64,000 bases of DNA from an uncultured Bacteroidales bacterium (lineage in GTDB: Bacteria; Bacteroidota; Bacteroidia; Bacteroidales; Bacteroidaceae): the NCBI GenBank assembly GCA_902800305.1, contig CADCDP010000012.1:17956-81955 (forward strand), in the 5' to 3' direction. The notes beneath the pieces were generated by a model that made no database searches, had not been told where the DNA came from, and saw nothing but the letters and a program-made list of their open reading frames with translations. The position numbers and the translations under genes are program-made. Below are positions 10,297-19,182 of this stretch, piece by piece; within the stretch, counting starts at the first letter, position 1; each line of letters begins with the position of its first letter.

Positions 10297-11649
10297 ATGA
10301 AGATGCGTAAGATTCTATGGGGCTTGTTCTCTGTGCTTTCTCTTGGCGTTTTGGCTCAGAGCCAAGACAATGTGATAGATGAAGTTGTCTGGGTGGTGGG
10401 CGATGAAGCTATCCTCAAGTCGGATGTGGAGAATGCCCGTATTGAAGCGTTGCAGGAAGGTCAACGTTGGGAAGGTGACCCTTATTGTGTGATTCCTGAA
10501 CAGCTGGCTATCCAGAAGCTGTTTCTTCATCAGGCCGCCATCGACTCGGTGGAGGTGTCGGATGCCGATGTCTTTCAACGTGTGGATCAAGACATTAATT
10601 TTGCTATCTTGAATGTTGGTTCGAAAGAGAAACTGGAAGAGTATGTGGGAATGTCGCTCTCGCAATACCGTGAACGTCGTTTTGACATGACACGTGACCG
10701 CGAGAAAGTAAGTACAGTACAACGCAATTTGGTGAAGGACATTAAAGTGACCCCAGCCCAAGTGCGTCGCTATTTCAAGGAAGTGCCAGAAGACAGTGTG
10801 CCGTTTGTCCCCACAAGAGTTGAATGTCAAATTATTACGAGAGATCCCCAAATTCCTTTGGAAGAGATTGACCGCGTGAAAGATGAGCTTCGTAGCTATA
10901 CGGAACGTGTGAACAATGGCAGCACGCAATTCTCTACGCTCGCATTGCTCTATTCGGAAGACAAGGAGTCTGCAAAGATGGGAGGTGAGATGGGTTTCCA
11001 GCCACGCTCGGCGTTTGTTCCGGAATTTGCTAATGCGGCATTTAACCTGACTGACCCTAATGCTATTTCGAAAGTGGTGGAAACGGAATTTGGATTCCAT
11101 ATCATCCAGTTGATAGAGAAACGTGGTGACATGGTGAACTGCCGCCACATTCTCCGAAAACCACGGGTTACGATGGAGGCTTTGCAGCAGTGTATTAACG
11201 ATTTGGATTCCATCACGGCAGAGATTAACAAAGAACTTTACACCTTTGATGAATGTGTGTCGGTAGTTTCATACGACAAAGACACTCGTAATAACTATGG
11301 TTTGTTGTTCGATAAAAACAGCGGAACGTCGAAGTTTGAGATGAAAGATTTGCCTCCAGAAGTGGCTCGTGCTGTGGCAGGCTTGAATGTCGGAGATATT
11401 TCTAAACCTTTCATCATGGTGAATAATAAAGGTAAGGAGGTCGTGGCTATTGTGAAGTTGAAGAGCCGCGTGAATGGGCATCGGGCTACGATGGCCGATG
11501 ACTATCAGGAATTGCAAGATGTTTTGGTGGAAAAATTGAGTCAGGAGAAAATCGAGAAGTGGATTCGAGAGAAGCAGCAAACTACCTACATTCACATCAA
11601 CGACGAATGGAAAAACTGTGAGTTCCAGTATCCAGGATGGATTAAGTGA
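10297..11649 (+). CDS. surA: SurA-like periplasmic chaperone/PPIase
   Basis: Outer-membrane-protein chaperone. Signal peptide of about 20 residues (ends LAQS); N-terminal SurA fold begins with NVIDEVVWVVGDEAIL, the hallmark opening of SurA proteins. One clear parvulin domain at about 170-275 (VECQIITRDP ... GEMGFQPRSA ... TEFGFHIIQL) and a second, degenerate one after RHILRKP (about 278-390). Length of 450 residues matches SurA. Starts one nt after the upstream PPIase and is followed 35 nt later by the OstA-like gene, so operonic. Confidence 0.85.
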   Translation: MKMRKILWGLFSVLSLGVLAQSQDNVIDEVVWVVGDEAILKSDVENARIEALQEGQRWEGDPYCVIPEQLAIQKLFLHQAAIDSVEVSDADVFQRVDQDINFAILNVGSKEKLEEYVGMSLSQYRERRFDMTRDREKVSTVQRNLVKDIKVTPAQVRRYFKEVPEDSVPFVPTRVECQIITRDPQIPLEEIDRVKDELRSYTERVNNGSTQFSTLALLYSEDKESAKMGGEMGFQPRSAFVPEFANAAFNLTDPNAISKVVETEFGFHIIQLIEKRGDMVNCRHILRKPRVTMEALQQCINDLDSITAEINKELYTFDECVSVVSYDKDTRNNYGLLFDKNSGTSKFEMKDLPPEVARAVAGLNVGDISKPFIMVNNKGKEVVAIVKLKSRVNGHRATMADDYQELQDVLVEKLSQEKIEKWIREKQQTTYIHINDEWKNCEFQYPGWIK

Positions 11650-11684
11650 AATTCTGTCAGGGAATACAAATGGGTGTTTAATCC

Positions 11685-13331
11685 ATGCGAAAGAGTAAGA
11701 ATAACATACGAGGAAGACTGTTGATAGGCACGATGTGTCTATCTGTCTTTTGTATGCTATGCGCTTCAACGCCAGATGACAAACAGCGTCGCCAGTCAAG
11801 CGAAGAAGTAAAACTCATCCATAGTGATGTGCTGTATAAAACTCCGATGGATGTACGAGCCGATGTGTTGGTGGGGCATGTGAAGCTTTACCATGATGGT
11901 ATGTATCTGGATTGTGACAGTGCCAGATTCTATAAGGCTGAAAACACCTTTAACGCTTACGGGCACGTGAAGATGGTGCAGGGTGATACACTGACCCTGA
12001 CGAGCGACACATTGTTATATAATGGCCCCATGATGCAGGCTCACGCGATGGGAAATGCTGTGCTCATCCATCGAAAGACCAAACTGACCACTTCGTTAAT
12101 AGACTATGACCGTTTGGAGGGAGTGGGGTTCTATCCTCGACATGGTATCTTGTATGACGAGGACAATGTGCTGAACTCTGATTATGGGCAATATACTCCA
12201 GCTTTGAACGAAGCTATTTTTAAGGACAATGTGGTGCTTGAGAATCCGAAGTTCAATCTGAAAACCAATGAACTGTACTATTATTCGAACACGAAGGTCG
12301 CTAAGATTGTGTCGGAAACTAACATCGTTTCAACAGATAGTACATTTGTTTATGCTATCCGTGGTGACTACAACACCCAGACTGGACAGGCAAGCTTAAT
12401 GGAACGCTCGCATGTGTATAAGGATATGCGAGACATCGTGGGTGATAGCTTGTATTGCGATGATGAGGCAGGGGTGAGCGAGGCGTTTGGCAACGTGATT
12501 CTGACGGACGTGGAGAATAAGTGTATGTTGACGGGAAACTATTGTCGCTATGAGGATTTGACAGGGGTGGCTGTGGCTACTGATAGCGCTGTGTGCTACG
12601 AGTTTTCTGGCCCTGATACGTTATATGTGCATGGTGATACACTGAGAATGGTGACGTATAACCAAAAGACGGATTCGGTGTATAGGGACTTGTTTGCCTA
12701 TCACAAAGTGAGAATGTTCAGAAACGATTTCCAAGGTGTGTGCGACTCTCTGGTGTCGCATGAGCTGGATTCTTGTACCTATATGTATGGTCAGCCCATT
12801 TTGTGGAACGAGGGTCAACAGGTATTCGGAGAGGAAATCCGTGTGTACAACAATGATAGCACGGTGGACTGGATACACATTATCAACCAAGCCATGACCA
12901 TCGAACGGTTGGATTCGTTGTCGTATAATCAGGTGTCGGCCAAGGAGATGTTTTGCTATTTTGTCAATGGAGAAATGGAACATAACAATGCGAAAGGCAA
13001 TGTGTATGTGTGCTACTTCATGGACGAGAGTGATGGCAACCGCATCGGCATGAACTATACGGAAACACCGGAAATGAACCTCTATCTGCAGAATAAGAAG
13101 GTGTATAAAATATGGATGTCCACACCTTCTGGGACGATGTTCCCTCCTTTTGCTATCCCTGAAGACAAACGTTATTTGGCAGGGTTTGCATGGTTTGACT
13201 ATATCCGTCCGAAAAGCAAAGATGACATTTTTGATTGGAGGTCGAAAAAGAAGGAACAGGAGTTGAAGAAGACGGAGCAAAAGGTGGTTCCGAAGCAACG
13301 GCTGGACGAGATAGGAGGAATGGAAAGATAA
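11685..13331 (+). CDS. OstA/LptA-like LPS-transport protein
   Basis: Signal-peptide-like N-terminus (about residues 1-28, ending CMLCAS). From about residue 40 the chain follows the LptA/OstA beta-jellyroll pattern: repeated D-S-ARFYKAENTFNAYGHV, SDTLLYNG and ...SAVCYEFSGPDTLYVHGDTL units, rich in short strands and Asp. In gram-negatives this fold forms the periplasmic bridge carrying LPS to the outer membrane. The C-terminal 60 residues are charged (KKKEQELKK). Its position directly after surA, as in other Bacteroidales, supports a role in outer-membrane assembly. Whether it is a true LptA or a separate OstA-like protein cannot be decided here. Confidence 0.8.
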   Translation: MRKSKNNIRGRLLIGTMCLSVFCMLCASTPDDKQRRQSSEEVKLIHSDVLYKTPMDVRADVLVGHVKLYHDGMYLDCDSARFYKAENTFNAYGHVKMVQGDTLTLTSDTLLYNGPMMQAHAMGNAVLIHRKTKLTTSLIDYDRLEGVGFYPRHGILYDEDNVLNSDYGQYTPALNEAIFKDNVVLENPKFNLKTNELYYYSNTKVAKIVSETNIVSTDSTFVYAIRGDYNTQTGQASLMERSHVYKDMRDIVGDSLYCDDEAGVSEAFGNVILTDVENKCMLTGNYCRYEDLTGVAVATDSAVCYEFSGPDTLYVHGDTLRMVTYNQKTDSVYRDLFAYHKVRMFRNDFQGVCDSLVSHELDSCTYMYGQPILWNEGQQVFGEEIRVYNNDSTVDWIHIINQAMTIERLDSLSYNQVSAKEMFCYFVNGEMEHNNAKGNVYVCYFMDESDGNRIGMNYTETPEMNLYLQNKKVYKIWMSTPSGTMFPPFAIPEDKRYLAGFAWFDYIRPKSKDDIFDWRSKKKEQELKKTEQKVVPKQRLDEIGGMER

Positions 13332-13377
13332 AGGCTCAAAGAAGAGTGTATAAATAAATGTATAGGAGATAAAGCGT

Positions 13378-13674
13378 ATGGCATTGTTTTCAGCGAGGAA
13401 GCCACGGGGCTTCAAGCATAATTATATTTATTACGACCCTCGTAAGGAAAGGCTGAAGGAGATAGACGAACGTGCAAAGCGTGAACTGGGGCTTCTTCCC
13501 CCCAAGGAGTTCTCTCCAGAGGACATTCGTGGAAAGTTTGTTCAGGCAACCACGCATCTGAAGCGTCGTAAGGAAAGTGGTAAAAAGCCTGTTTCATACG
13601 GTGTGCTCATTATCACCATCGTGCTGTTATTGCTTTTGATGCGTTATCTCTATACGGGACAATTGTTTTTTTGA
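13378..13674 (+). CDS. small conserved membrane protein
   Basis: 98 residues: a basic, soluble N-terminal part (PRKERLKEIDERAKRELG) and a single C-terminal membrane segment (about 73-90, VLIITIVLLLLLMRYLY). An unusually good Shine-Dalgarno AGGAG at 13364-13368, 9 nt before the ATG, decides the start. It sits between the OstA-like gene and mutL, 18 nt ahead of mutL. Similar small proteins occur at this place in other Bacteroidales (from memory); the function is unknown. Confidence 0.75.
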   Translation: MALFSARKPRGFKHNYIYYDPRKERLKEIDERAKRELGLLPPKEFSPEDIRGKFVQATTHLKRRKESGKKPVSYGVLIITIVLLLLLMRYLYTGQLFF

Positions 13675-13692
13675 ATTAAAAGAGATTATACT

Positions 13693-15591
13693 TTGGACGA
13701 CATTATTCATCTTCTTCCCGATTCTGTGGCCAACCAAATTGCGGCTGGCGAAGTAGTTCAGCGTCCTTCTTCCATTATCAAGGAGATGGTAGAAAACTCT
13801 ATCGATGCTGAGGCGGAAAACATACAGGTGTTAGTGACGGATGGCGGTAAAACGAATGTGCAGGTGATTGACGACGGAAAGGGAATGTCGGAAACGGATG
13901 CACGACTTTCGTTTGAACGTCATGCCACGTCTAAAATTCTAAAGGCTTCCGACCTTTTCAATTTGACGACGATGGGGTTTCGTGGGGAAGCTTTGGCAAG
14001 TATCGCTGCTGTGGCTCAAGTGGAGTTGAAAACCCGCAGAAAAGAGGATGAACTGGGTACACTCATTCAGATTTCAGGCTCAAAAATAGAACGCCAAGAG
14101 CCTGTGGTGTGTCCCGTGGGAAGTAATTTCTCGGTGAATAATCTGTTTTTCAATGTTCCAGCCCGAAGGAAATTCTTAAAGTCGAATCAGACAGAACTGA
14201 CAAATGTCGTGGCGGACTTTCAACGTATTGTGTTGGTTCATCCTGAAATCTCGTTCACATTATACAATAATGGGGTAGAAATGTACCGTTTGCCCAAAGC
14301 TTCTGTGCGTCAGAGAATACTAGATGTTTTTGGAAAGAAAATCAATGCAGACCTTTTACCCGTAGAGGTGGAGACTTCTCTTGTCAACATCTCGGGATAT
14401 GTCGGAAAACCAGAATCCTCAAAGAAAAAGGGAGTGCATCAATATTTCTTTGTGAATGGTCGCTATATGCGCCATCCCTATTTCCATAGCGCGGTGATGA
14501 AGGCATACGAAAATCTCATACCCGTGGGAGAACATGTCTCGTACTTTATTTATCTGTCTGTAGATGCGTCATCTATCGACGTGAATGTGCATCCTACCAA
14601 GACAGAAATAAAGTTCGATAATGAACAGCCAATATGGCAAGTGCTTTCTGCTGTTGTGAAAGAGACCCTCGGACAATTTTGTAATGTTCCGATGATTGAT
14701 TTTGATGTAGAGGGTCGGCCAGACATCCCTGTGATGGGAACGACGACATCCATACCTCATCAGCCGAAACCTCTTGTCTCTACCTATAACCCTTTTAAGG
14801 AAGGAAAAGAGCAGGGCTACTCTCGGTCGGCAGGATGGGAAAAACTGTTTGAGAAGTCGTTGATTCCTAAAGGAGAAATGCTCTTGTCTGATGTTGAAAA
14901 GGGTTCTTCTTCATGGCATGGTGGATTGACTCCCCAAGATATTCAAATAGGGGCAGAAGTGCCAGAAGAACAGCATTTGCAAAAGTCGTTATGGAATGAT
15001 TGTTTAGACATTTCAGCTCCCCTGTTTGATGTGTCAGTCCCGAAGTTCCAATATAAAGGAAAGTATATTGTCCTTCCTTGCGCTAATGGAATTATGGTTG
15101 TCAATCAACATCGAGCACATGTACGAGTCCTTTTTGACCAGTACATGTCATACATTAGCTCTCATAATCGTCCTTCGCAGAAGGAAATATTTCCCAATAT
15201 CATCCAGTTTGACAAGGAAGATGAATTGATATTGGAAGATATGATGGAAGATATTTGTAGTTTGGGCTTTGAATTGTCGAATCTTGGTGGTGGCGCATAT
15301 TCTATCAATGGTGTGCCAGCTGGCATTGAAGGCGTGAACGTTGATAGTCTTCTTCGTGAGATGGTTGTCTCTGCAAAAGAGAGAACCAGTAATATAAAAA
15401 AAGACGCACAAGAGGCTTTGGCATTGACTATGGCGGAGAACGCGGCGATAGTTTATGGCCAAGTATTATCTACGATGGAGATGGAGCGATTGTTGCAAGA
15501 TTTGTTTGTTTCGGCGGCACCGGCTCGAACCCCTGACGGAAAAATGGTTTATACAATACTGGAAGATAAGGTTCTGGCTGATTTGTGTTGA
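13693..15591 (+). CDS. mutL: DNA mismatch repair protein MutL
   Basis: Links MutS mismatch recognition to strand excision. The N-terminal GHKL ATPase has all motifs: VENSIDA (E-N of motif I), DDGKGM (motif II), GFRGEAL (motif III). The start is a TTG giving MDDIIHLLPDSVANQIAAGEV, which matches the family start exactly; no better start is upstream. In the C-terminal dimerisation domain the metal-binding endonuclease motif (DQHA..E....E) appears as NQHRAHVRVLFD, lacking the acidic residues, so nuclease activity is doubtful. 632 residues. Last gene of the envelope operon by spacing. Confidence 0.93.
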   Translation: MDDIIHLLPDSVANQIAAGEVVQRPSSIIKEMVENSIDAEAENIQVLVTDGGKTNVQVIDDGKGMSETDARLSFERHATSKILKASDLFNLTTMGFRGEALASIAAVAQVELKTRRKEDELGTLIQISGSKIERQEPVVCPVGSNFSVNNLFFNVPARRKFLKSNQTELTNVVADFQRIVLVHPEISFTLYNNGVEMYRLPKASVRQRILDVFGKKINADLLPVEVETSLVNISGYVGKPESSKKKGVHQYFFVNGRYMRHPYFHSAVMKAYENLIPVGEHVSYFIYLSVDASSIDVNVHPTKTEIKFDNEQPIWQVLSAVVKETLGQFCNVPMIDFDVEGRPDIPVMGTTTSIPHQPKPLVSTYNPFKEGKEQGYSRSAGWEKLFEKSLIPKGEMLLSDVEKGSSSWHGGLTPQDIQIGAEVPEEQHLQKSLWNDCLDISAPLFDVSVPKFQYKGKYIVLPCANGIMVVNQHRAHVRVLFDQYMSYISSHNRPSQKEIFPNIIQFDKEDELILEDMMEDICSLGFELSNLGGGAYSINGVPAGIEGVNVDSLLREMVVSAKERTSNIKKDAQEALALTMAENAAIVYGQVLSTMEMERLLQDLFVSAAPARTPDGKMVYTILEDKVLADLC

Positions 15592-15707
15592 TGCATATTT
15601 GTGTTTTTAATGACATGTTGAGTGTACGAAAATGCAGTAATGGCAATTATTTTGTTGTTTTTTTTATGTTTTTTTGTTTTATATGATGAAGTCTTAATTT
15701 TATTTGC

Positions 15708-15715
15708 TACCTTTG
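15708..15715 (+). promoter_or_regulatory. -7 box for first OmpA-like gene
   Basis: TACCTTTG, 76 nt before the preferred start codon. A -33 TTG at the right distance is not obvious. Confidence 0.55.
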
Positions 15716-15790
15716 TACTCGAAATGTGGCATGAGGTTTAGGTTAGTTATGCCTTCTATTTTGAAAAGTAACAAATTAAATATAAATATG

Positions 15791-16978
15791 ATGAAAAAGT
15801 TTTTGGCTGTATTGTTGGTGATGGTTTTCCATCTCATTGATGCAAATGCACAGTGTGATGAATTTCCGATTCCTGAGACGAATAAGTATAGCGTCGCTAC
15901 AAAGTCTTTTTGGTCAAATTGGTATGTACAAGCAGGCGTAAATGTTGCTATCCAAAATCCGTATGGTACGGATTTCTTTACAGAAAATTGGCACGATGGT
16001 CGTACGTATGGACTTGAGTTAGCTGTTGGAAAGTGGTTTACTCCTGGTTTTGGAGTTGCAGTAAAAGGTCTATGGAACAATGGCCTCTTATATCATGCTT
16101 TTCGTAACACGGACCATTTAGCTGATTATACGCCTAATTGTGAGATGGGCGGTTTCTATAGTTTTGTCTTGGAGCCTCGTTTCAACATCGTTAACATGAT
16201 TGGTGGTTATAGCGAGACACGTACATGGAATCTCATTCTGATAACACGTGCTGGTTGGCTTCATCGTTATGATAATACGGCTGATGGTCCATTGATTGGT
16301 GCTGGTTTTGGATCCACATGGAAGCTTTCTCCTCGTTGTAATGTGTATGTAGAAGCTTTATATAATTGTGCGGCTAAAAATTATTGGGGATTTACCTCGG
16401 CTGATAGTGATGATCGTTGGGATGTGTGGAACGGATTTGTTAATGCAAGTGTTGGCCTTCAGTTCGATTTAGGGAAAAAAGAGAATCTTGGATGGGCAAA
16501 GGCAGTGAAATTGGAAGATTATGAGGCTCTTGCAGATGAGGCTTGTGACAAACTTGCTAAGCTTCGTAAACAATTGAAGGATGAACAAGATGAAAATGCG
16601 CGTCTGCGTGATTTGTTGGCAAAACAGCCCAAGAAGCCAGCAGCAGCAGGTTCTGTCATGGCTTCTATCGCTGTATCGGTATTCTTTGACTTGAACTCTT
16701 CTGAAATTCGTTCACAAAAAGACCATATTAATATAGAAGCGATTGCTGAAGCCGCTAAGAAGTCTGGGTGTAAGATTCTTATATCAGGTTCGGCGGATAG
16801 TGACACGGGTTCTTCTGTTTGGAACCAGAAATTGTCAGAGTCACGTTGTAACTCTGTAGCAGACGAACTTGTGAAGCTTGGAGTGGAGCGCTCAAATATA
16901 GAGATTAGAGCAAAAGGCGGTGTCCATGAAATTGATCCGTATGTTCTAAATCGTCGAGTTGTGCTTGAACTGAAATGA
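15791..16978 (+). CDS. OmpA-like outer-membrane protein, paralog 1
   Basis: Signal peptide (MKKFLAVLLVMVFHLIDANA, then Q-C). About residues 25-245 form the beta-barrel-type part (YSVATKSFWSNWYVQAGVN, alternating aromatic strands); a short coiled coil (about 250-285: LAKLRKQLKDEQDENARLRD) leads to an OmpA/MotB peptidoglycan-binding domain (SVFFDLNSSEIR ... SGSADSDTGS ... LNRRVVLELK, about 295-395). Anchors outer membrane to peptidoglycan. I start at 15791 because any earlier in-frame codon lies within or before the promoter; ATG 15788 is equally possible. Tandem with a close paralog at 17353; its own terminator separates them. Codon usage is less biased than in paralog 2. Confidence 0.88.
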   Translation: MKKFLAVLLVMVFHLIDANAQCDEFPIPETNKYSVATKSFWSNWYVQAGVNVAIQNPYGTDFFTENWHDGRTYGLELAVGKWFTPGFGVAVKGLWNNGLLYHAFRNTDHLADYTPNCEMGGFYSFVLEPRFNIVNMIGGYSETRTWNLILITRAGWLHRYDNTADGPLIGAGFGSTWKLSPRCNVYVEALYNCAAKNYWGFTSADSDDRWDVWNGFVNASVGLQFDLGKKENLGWAKAVKLEDYEALADEACDKLAKLRKQLKDEQDENARLRDLLAKQPKKPAAAGSVMASIAVSVFFDLNSSEIRSQKDHINIEAIAEAAKKSGCKILISGSADSDTGSSVWNQKLSESRCNSVADELVKLGVERSNIEIRAKGGVHEIDPYVLNRRVVLELK

Positions 16979-17008
16979 ATAATGTGGAAAAATGAAAAAC
17001 ATAAGAAG

Positions 17009-17048
17009 GGAAAGGCTATCGTTGCTAAATGATAGCCTTTCCTTTTTT
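17009..17048 (+). terminator. intrinsic terminator between OmpA paralogs
   Basis: 12-bp perfect stem GGAAAGGCTATC (17009-17020) with GATAGCCTTTCC (17031-17042), then six T. Confidence 0.88.
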
Positions 17049-17171
17049 ATTATGGAGTTAGTCTTTTCGTGTAAAATATTGACTTGGGGAGTCTCTTTTT
17101 ACACAAAAAGCATAAAAAAAGAGGCTAAAACTCGAAATCTGTGCTTTTTTTGACATTTTTTTAGTTTTTTA

Positions 17172-17204
17172 TTGTGTGTGAATGAAGTAAAATTATTAAC
17201 TTTG
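17172..17204 (+). promoter_or_regulatory. promoter for second OmpA-like gene
   Basis: TTG at 17172-17174, 22-nt spacer, TAACTTTG at 17197-17204. The spacer is slightly long. Confidence 0.6.
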
Positions 17205-17352
17205 TACCGAGTTTAGTGAGAAAAGTGCTTTGAGCGTGTATGTCTTGTTGTGGCATGACCTCTGTAAAAGTGATTTGAGCTATCTCTATAATACATATTT
17301 GTATTTAGTTAAGAAGAAAATTTTAATTATTGTTTTATTAAAAATTGTATTT
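17205..17352 (+). other. long 5' leader of second OmpA-like gene
   Basis: The promoter-to-ATG distance is about 148 nt, much longer than for most genes here. The frame upstream of the ATG is open but encodes no signal peptide and begins at the promoter, so I treat it as untranslated. The end is very A/T-rich (about 17300-17350), which favours ribosome loading in Bacteroidota. Upstream (17049-17170) only a weak GTGTAAAA/TTTTACAC hairpin is visible. Confidence 0.5.
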
Positions 17353-18549
17353 ATGAAAAAGTTAATGATGGCGTTGGCCTTTGTAGGTCTTGGCACTGTT
17401 GCTGCTAATGCACAGTGCGACGAATTCGCAACACCTGCGACTTCAAAGTACAGTGTAGCAACCAACTCTTTCTGGTCTAACTGGTACATTCAGGTAGGTG
17501 TAGATGCAACTGTTCAGAACCCTTATGGGGCAAACTTCCTTGGCGACATGTGGCATGATGGCCGTACTTACGGTTTAGATCTGGCTATTGGTAAGTGGTT
17601 TACTCCAGGTATCGGTGTTCGTCTGAAGGGCAATTGGGAGAATGGTGCATTCCCACATGCATTCCGTAATCAGGATCATTTGAAGGGTCGCTCTAATAAG
17701 GGTGCTTTGTTTGTTCCTGATTGTGAAAAGGGTGGTGCTATTTCTCTGTATTTTGACACTCAGTTCAATTTGAGCAACCTTTTCTGTGGTTACAATGAAA
17801 ATCGTGTTTGGAACTTGATTATGTTCCCACGTATGGGTATTGTACACCGTTATGATGGTCAGCGTCCTTATGCTCCAATTGTTGGTGCCGGTATTCACTC
17901 TACTTGGAAAATTTCTAAGTTGATGAGTGTATATTTGGAAGGTGCTTACAACTTTACTGTTCCTTCTTATTGTTCATATGTGACAGGTCACAAGGACAAT
18001 GGTTCAAGCAATGGTATCGTAACTGCTGACCTCGGTTTGACTTTCAACCTCGGTAAAGGTGGATGGTCTAAGGCCGTTTCTCTTGAGGACTATGAGGCTC
18101 TTTCTGCAGAGGCATGTGCTAAACTCGCTGCTCTTCGTGCACAGCTTAAGGCAGAGCAGGATGAGAATGCTCGTCTCCGCGACCTCCTTGCTAAGCAACC
18201 AAAGCCAGGTCCAGCTGCTGAGAAGGTTGTGACAGCTAACGCTGCTTCTGTATTCTTCGATCTTAACTCTGCAAAGATCAACTCTAAGAAGGATCTTATC
18301 AACATTGAAGCCGTTGCAACTGCTGTTAAGAACACTGGTGCAAAAGTTCTTGTAACAGGTTCTGCTGATAGCAAGACAGGTTCTTCTGCTTACAACCAGA
18401 AGCTTTCTGAGGCTCGTGCTCAGGCTGTTGCTGACGAGCTTGTAAACCTTGGTGTTGACCGTTCGAAGATTGAAGTTAAGGGTATTGGTGGTGTTAATGA
18501 TATTACTCCATACACTCTCAACCGTCGTGCAGTTCTTGAACTCAAGTAA
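17353..18549 (+). CDS. OmpA-like outer-membrane protein, paralog 2 (probably highly expressed)
   Basis: Signal peptide MKKLMMALAFVGLGTVAANA followed by QCDEFATP. Same architecture as paralog 1: barrel-type N-terminal half starting YSVATNSFWSNWYIQVGVD, coiled coil (LAALRAQLKAEQDENARLRD), then OmpA C-terminal domain (SVFFDLNSAKINSKK ... VTGSADSKTGSSAYNQKLSEARAQAV ... LNRRAVLELK). Codons are restricted (GCT, CGT, CTT, AAG), the look of an abundant protein. ATG 17353 gives a proper signal peptide; the longer open frame back to 17230 does not. Such tandem OmpA pairs are comparable to the two-subunit OmpA-like porins of Porphyromonas; a heteromeric complex is inference. Confidence 0.88.
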   Translation: MKKLMMALAFVGLGTVAANAQCDEFATPATSKYSVATNSFWSNWYIQVGVDATVQNPYGANFLGDMWHDGRTYGLDLAIGKWFTPGIGVRLKGNWENGAFPHAFRNQDHLKGRSNKGALFVPDCEKGGAISLYFDTQFNLSNLFCGYNENRVWNLIMFPRMGIVHRYDGQRPYAPIVGAGIHSTWKISKLMSVYLEGAYNFTVPSYCSYVTGHKDNGSSNGIVTADLGLTFNLGKGGWSKAVSLEDYEALSAEACAKLAALRAQLKAEQDENARLRDLLAKQPKPGPAAEKVVTANAASVFFDLNSAKINSKKDLINIEAVATAVKNTGAKVLVTGSADSKTGSSAYNQKLSEARAQAVADELVNLGVDRSKIEVKGIGGVNDITPYTLNRRAVLELK

Positions 18550-18576
18550 TAAGAACATTTATCAATAGTAAAATGT

Positions 18577-18607
18577 AAGGTCATCTCTATGAGGTGACCT
18601 TTTTTTG
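18577..18607 (+). terminator. intrinsic terminator after OmpA paralog 2
   Basis: Stem AAGGTCATCTC (18577-18587) with GAGGTGACCTT (18591-18601), one G-T pair, followed by T residues. Confidence 0.85.
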
Positions 18608-18647
18608 TCCCTTTTTATCTCAAAGGATAAAAAAGATTCCATTTTAT

Positions 18648-18678
18648 TTTGTCAGTTCGGAAAAAAGCAGTAACTTTG
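18648..18678 (+). promoter_or_regulatory. promoter for tRNA-Pro/tRNA-Val
   Basis: TTTG 18648-18651, 19-nt spacer, TAACTTTG 18671-18678; first tRNA 49 nt downstream. Confidence 0.75.
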
Positions 18679-18727
18679 CACTGCTTTTAGGAAGAGAAGG
18701 TTTCAAGAACTTGTTTTTCAAAAGTAT

Positions 18728-18800
18728 CGGGATGTAGTACAGTTGGTAGTATACTTGGTTTGGGACCAAGGGGTCGCACGTTCGAGTCGTGTCATCCCGA
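18728..18800 (+). tRNA. tRNA-Pro (anticodon TGG)
   Basis: Acceptor stem CGGGATG with CATCCCG and discriminator A; anticodon arm CTTGG-TTTGGGA-CCAAG gives TGG; T-arm with GTTCGAGTC. CCA is not encoded. Only 8 nt separate it from the next tRNA, so both come from one precursor. Confidence 0.93.
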
Positions 18801-18808
18801 CTAACAAA

Positions 18809-18883
18809 GGGCGCTTAGCTCAGCTGGTTCAGAGCGTCTGCCTTACAAGCAGAGGGTCGGCGGTTCGAATCCGTCAGCGCCCA
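18809..18883 (+). tRNA. tRNA-Val (anticodon TAC)
   Basis: Acceptor GGGCGCT with AGCGCCC and discriminator A; D-arm TAGCTCAGCTGGTTCAGAGC; anticodon arm TCTGC-CTTACAA-GCAGA gives TAC; T-arm GGTTCGAATCC. CCA not encoded. Confidence 0.93.
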
Positions 18884-18926
18884 CAATAAAGGAACTACAA
18901 TATGTTTCTGTTCATTAACAAGATAC

Positions 18927-18954
18927 AAAAGGAAGATTTACGAATCTTCCTTTT
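18927..18954 (+). terminator. terminator after the tRNA pair
   Basis: Stem GGAAGATT (18931-18938) with AATCTTCC (18943-18950), extended by A/T pairs, TACG loop and T run. Confidence 0.7.
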
Positions 18955-19182
18955 CTTATTTTGGGAAGAATGTAAATTTTAGGATAAAGCGGTTAAGGCG
19001 ATCTTTCCATAGGGGTGCATCTTCGTTAAAGCTATATAGTGGTTCTGCTTAGAATAAGGCAAGGATATACTACAAAAAATGTGAAATCTTTGAATGTTCC
19101 ACGCTGTTTGTTGTGCTCGTTCCACATAAAATGTGTATCTTTGCATCAAGAATTGAATGAATAATACAAAAGGATTTAAAAT
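18955..19182. other. intergenic region before parA
   Basis: No ORF supported. Near the end are two parS-like half words, TGTTCCACG (19095-19103) and GTTCCACAT (19119-19127), and the parA promoter. The first 140 nt hold nothing I can name. Confidence 0.45.
19111..19143 (+). promoter_or_regulatory. promoter for parA operon
   Basis: TATCTTTG at 19136-19143 with a TTG at 19111-19113 (22-nt spacer). The box overlaps the parS-like words, so ParB or ParA autoregulation is conceivable. Confidence 0.55.

Noticed and set aside
15704..15790. N-terminal extension of the first OmpA-like gene
   Set aside because: It includes the promoter box and breaks the signal peptide; start set at 15791.
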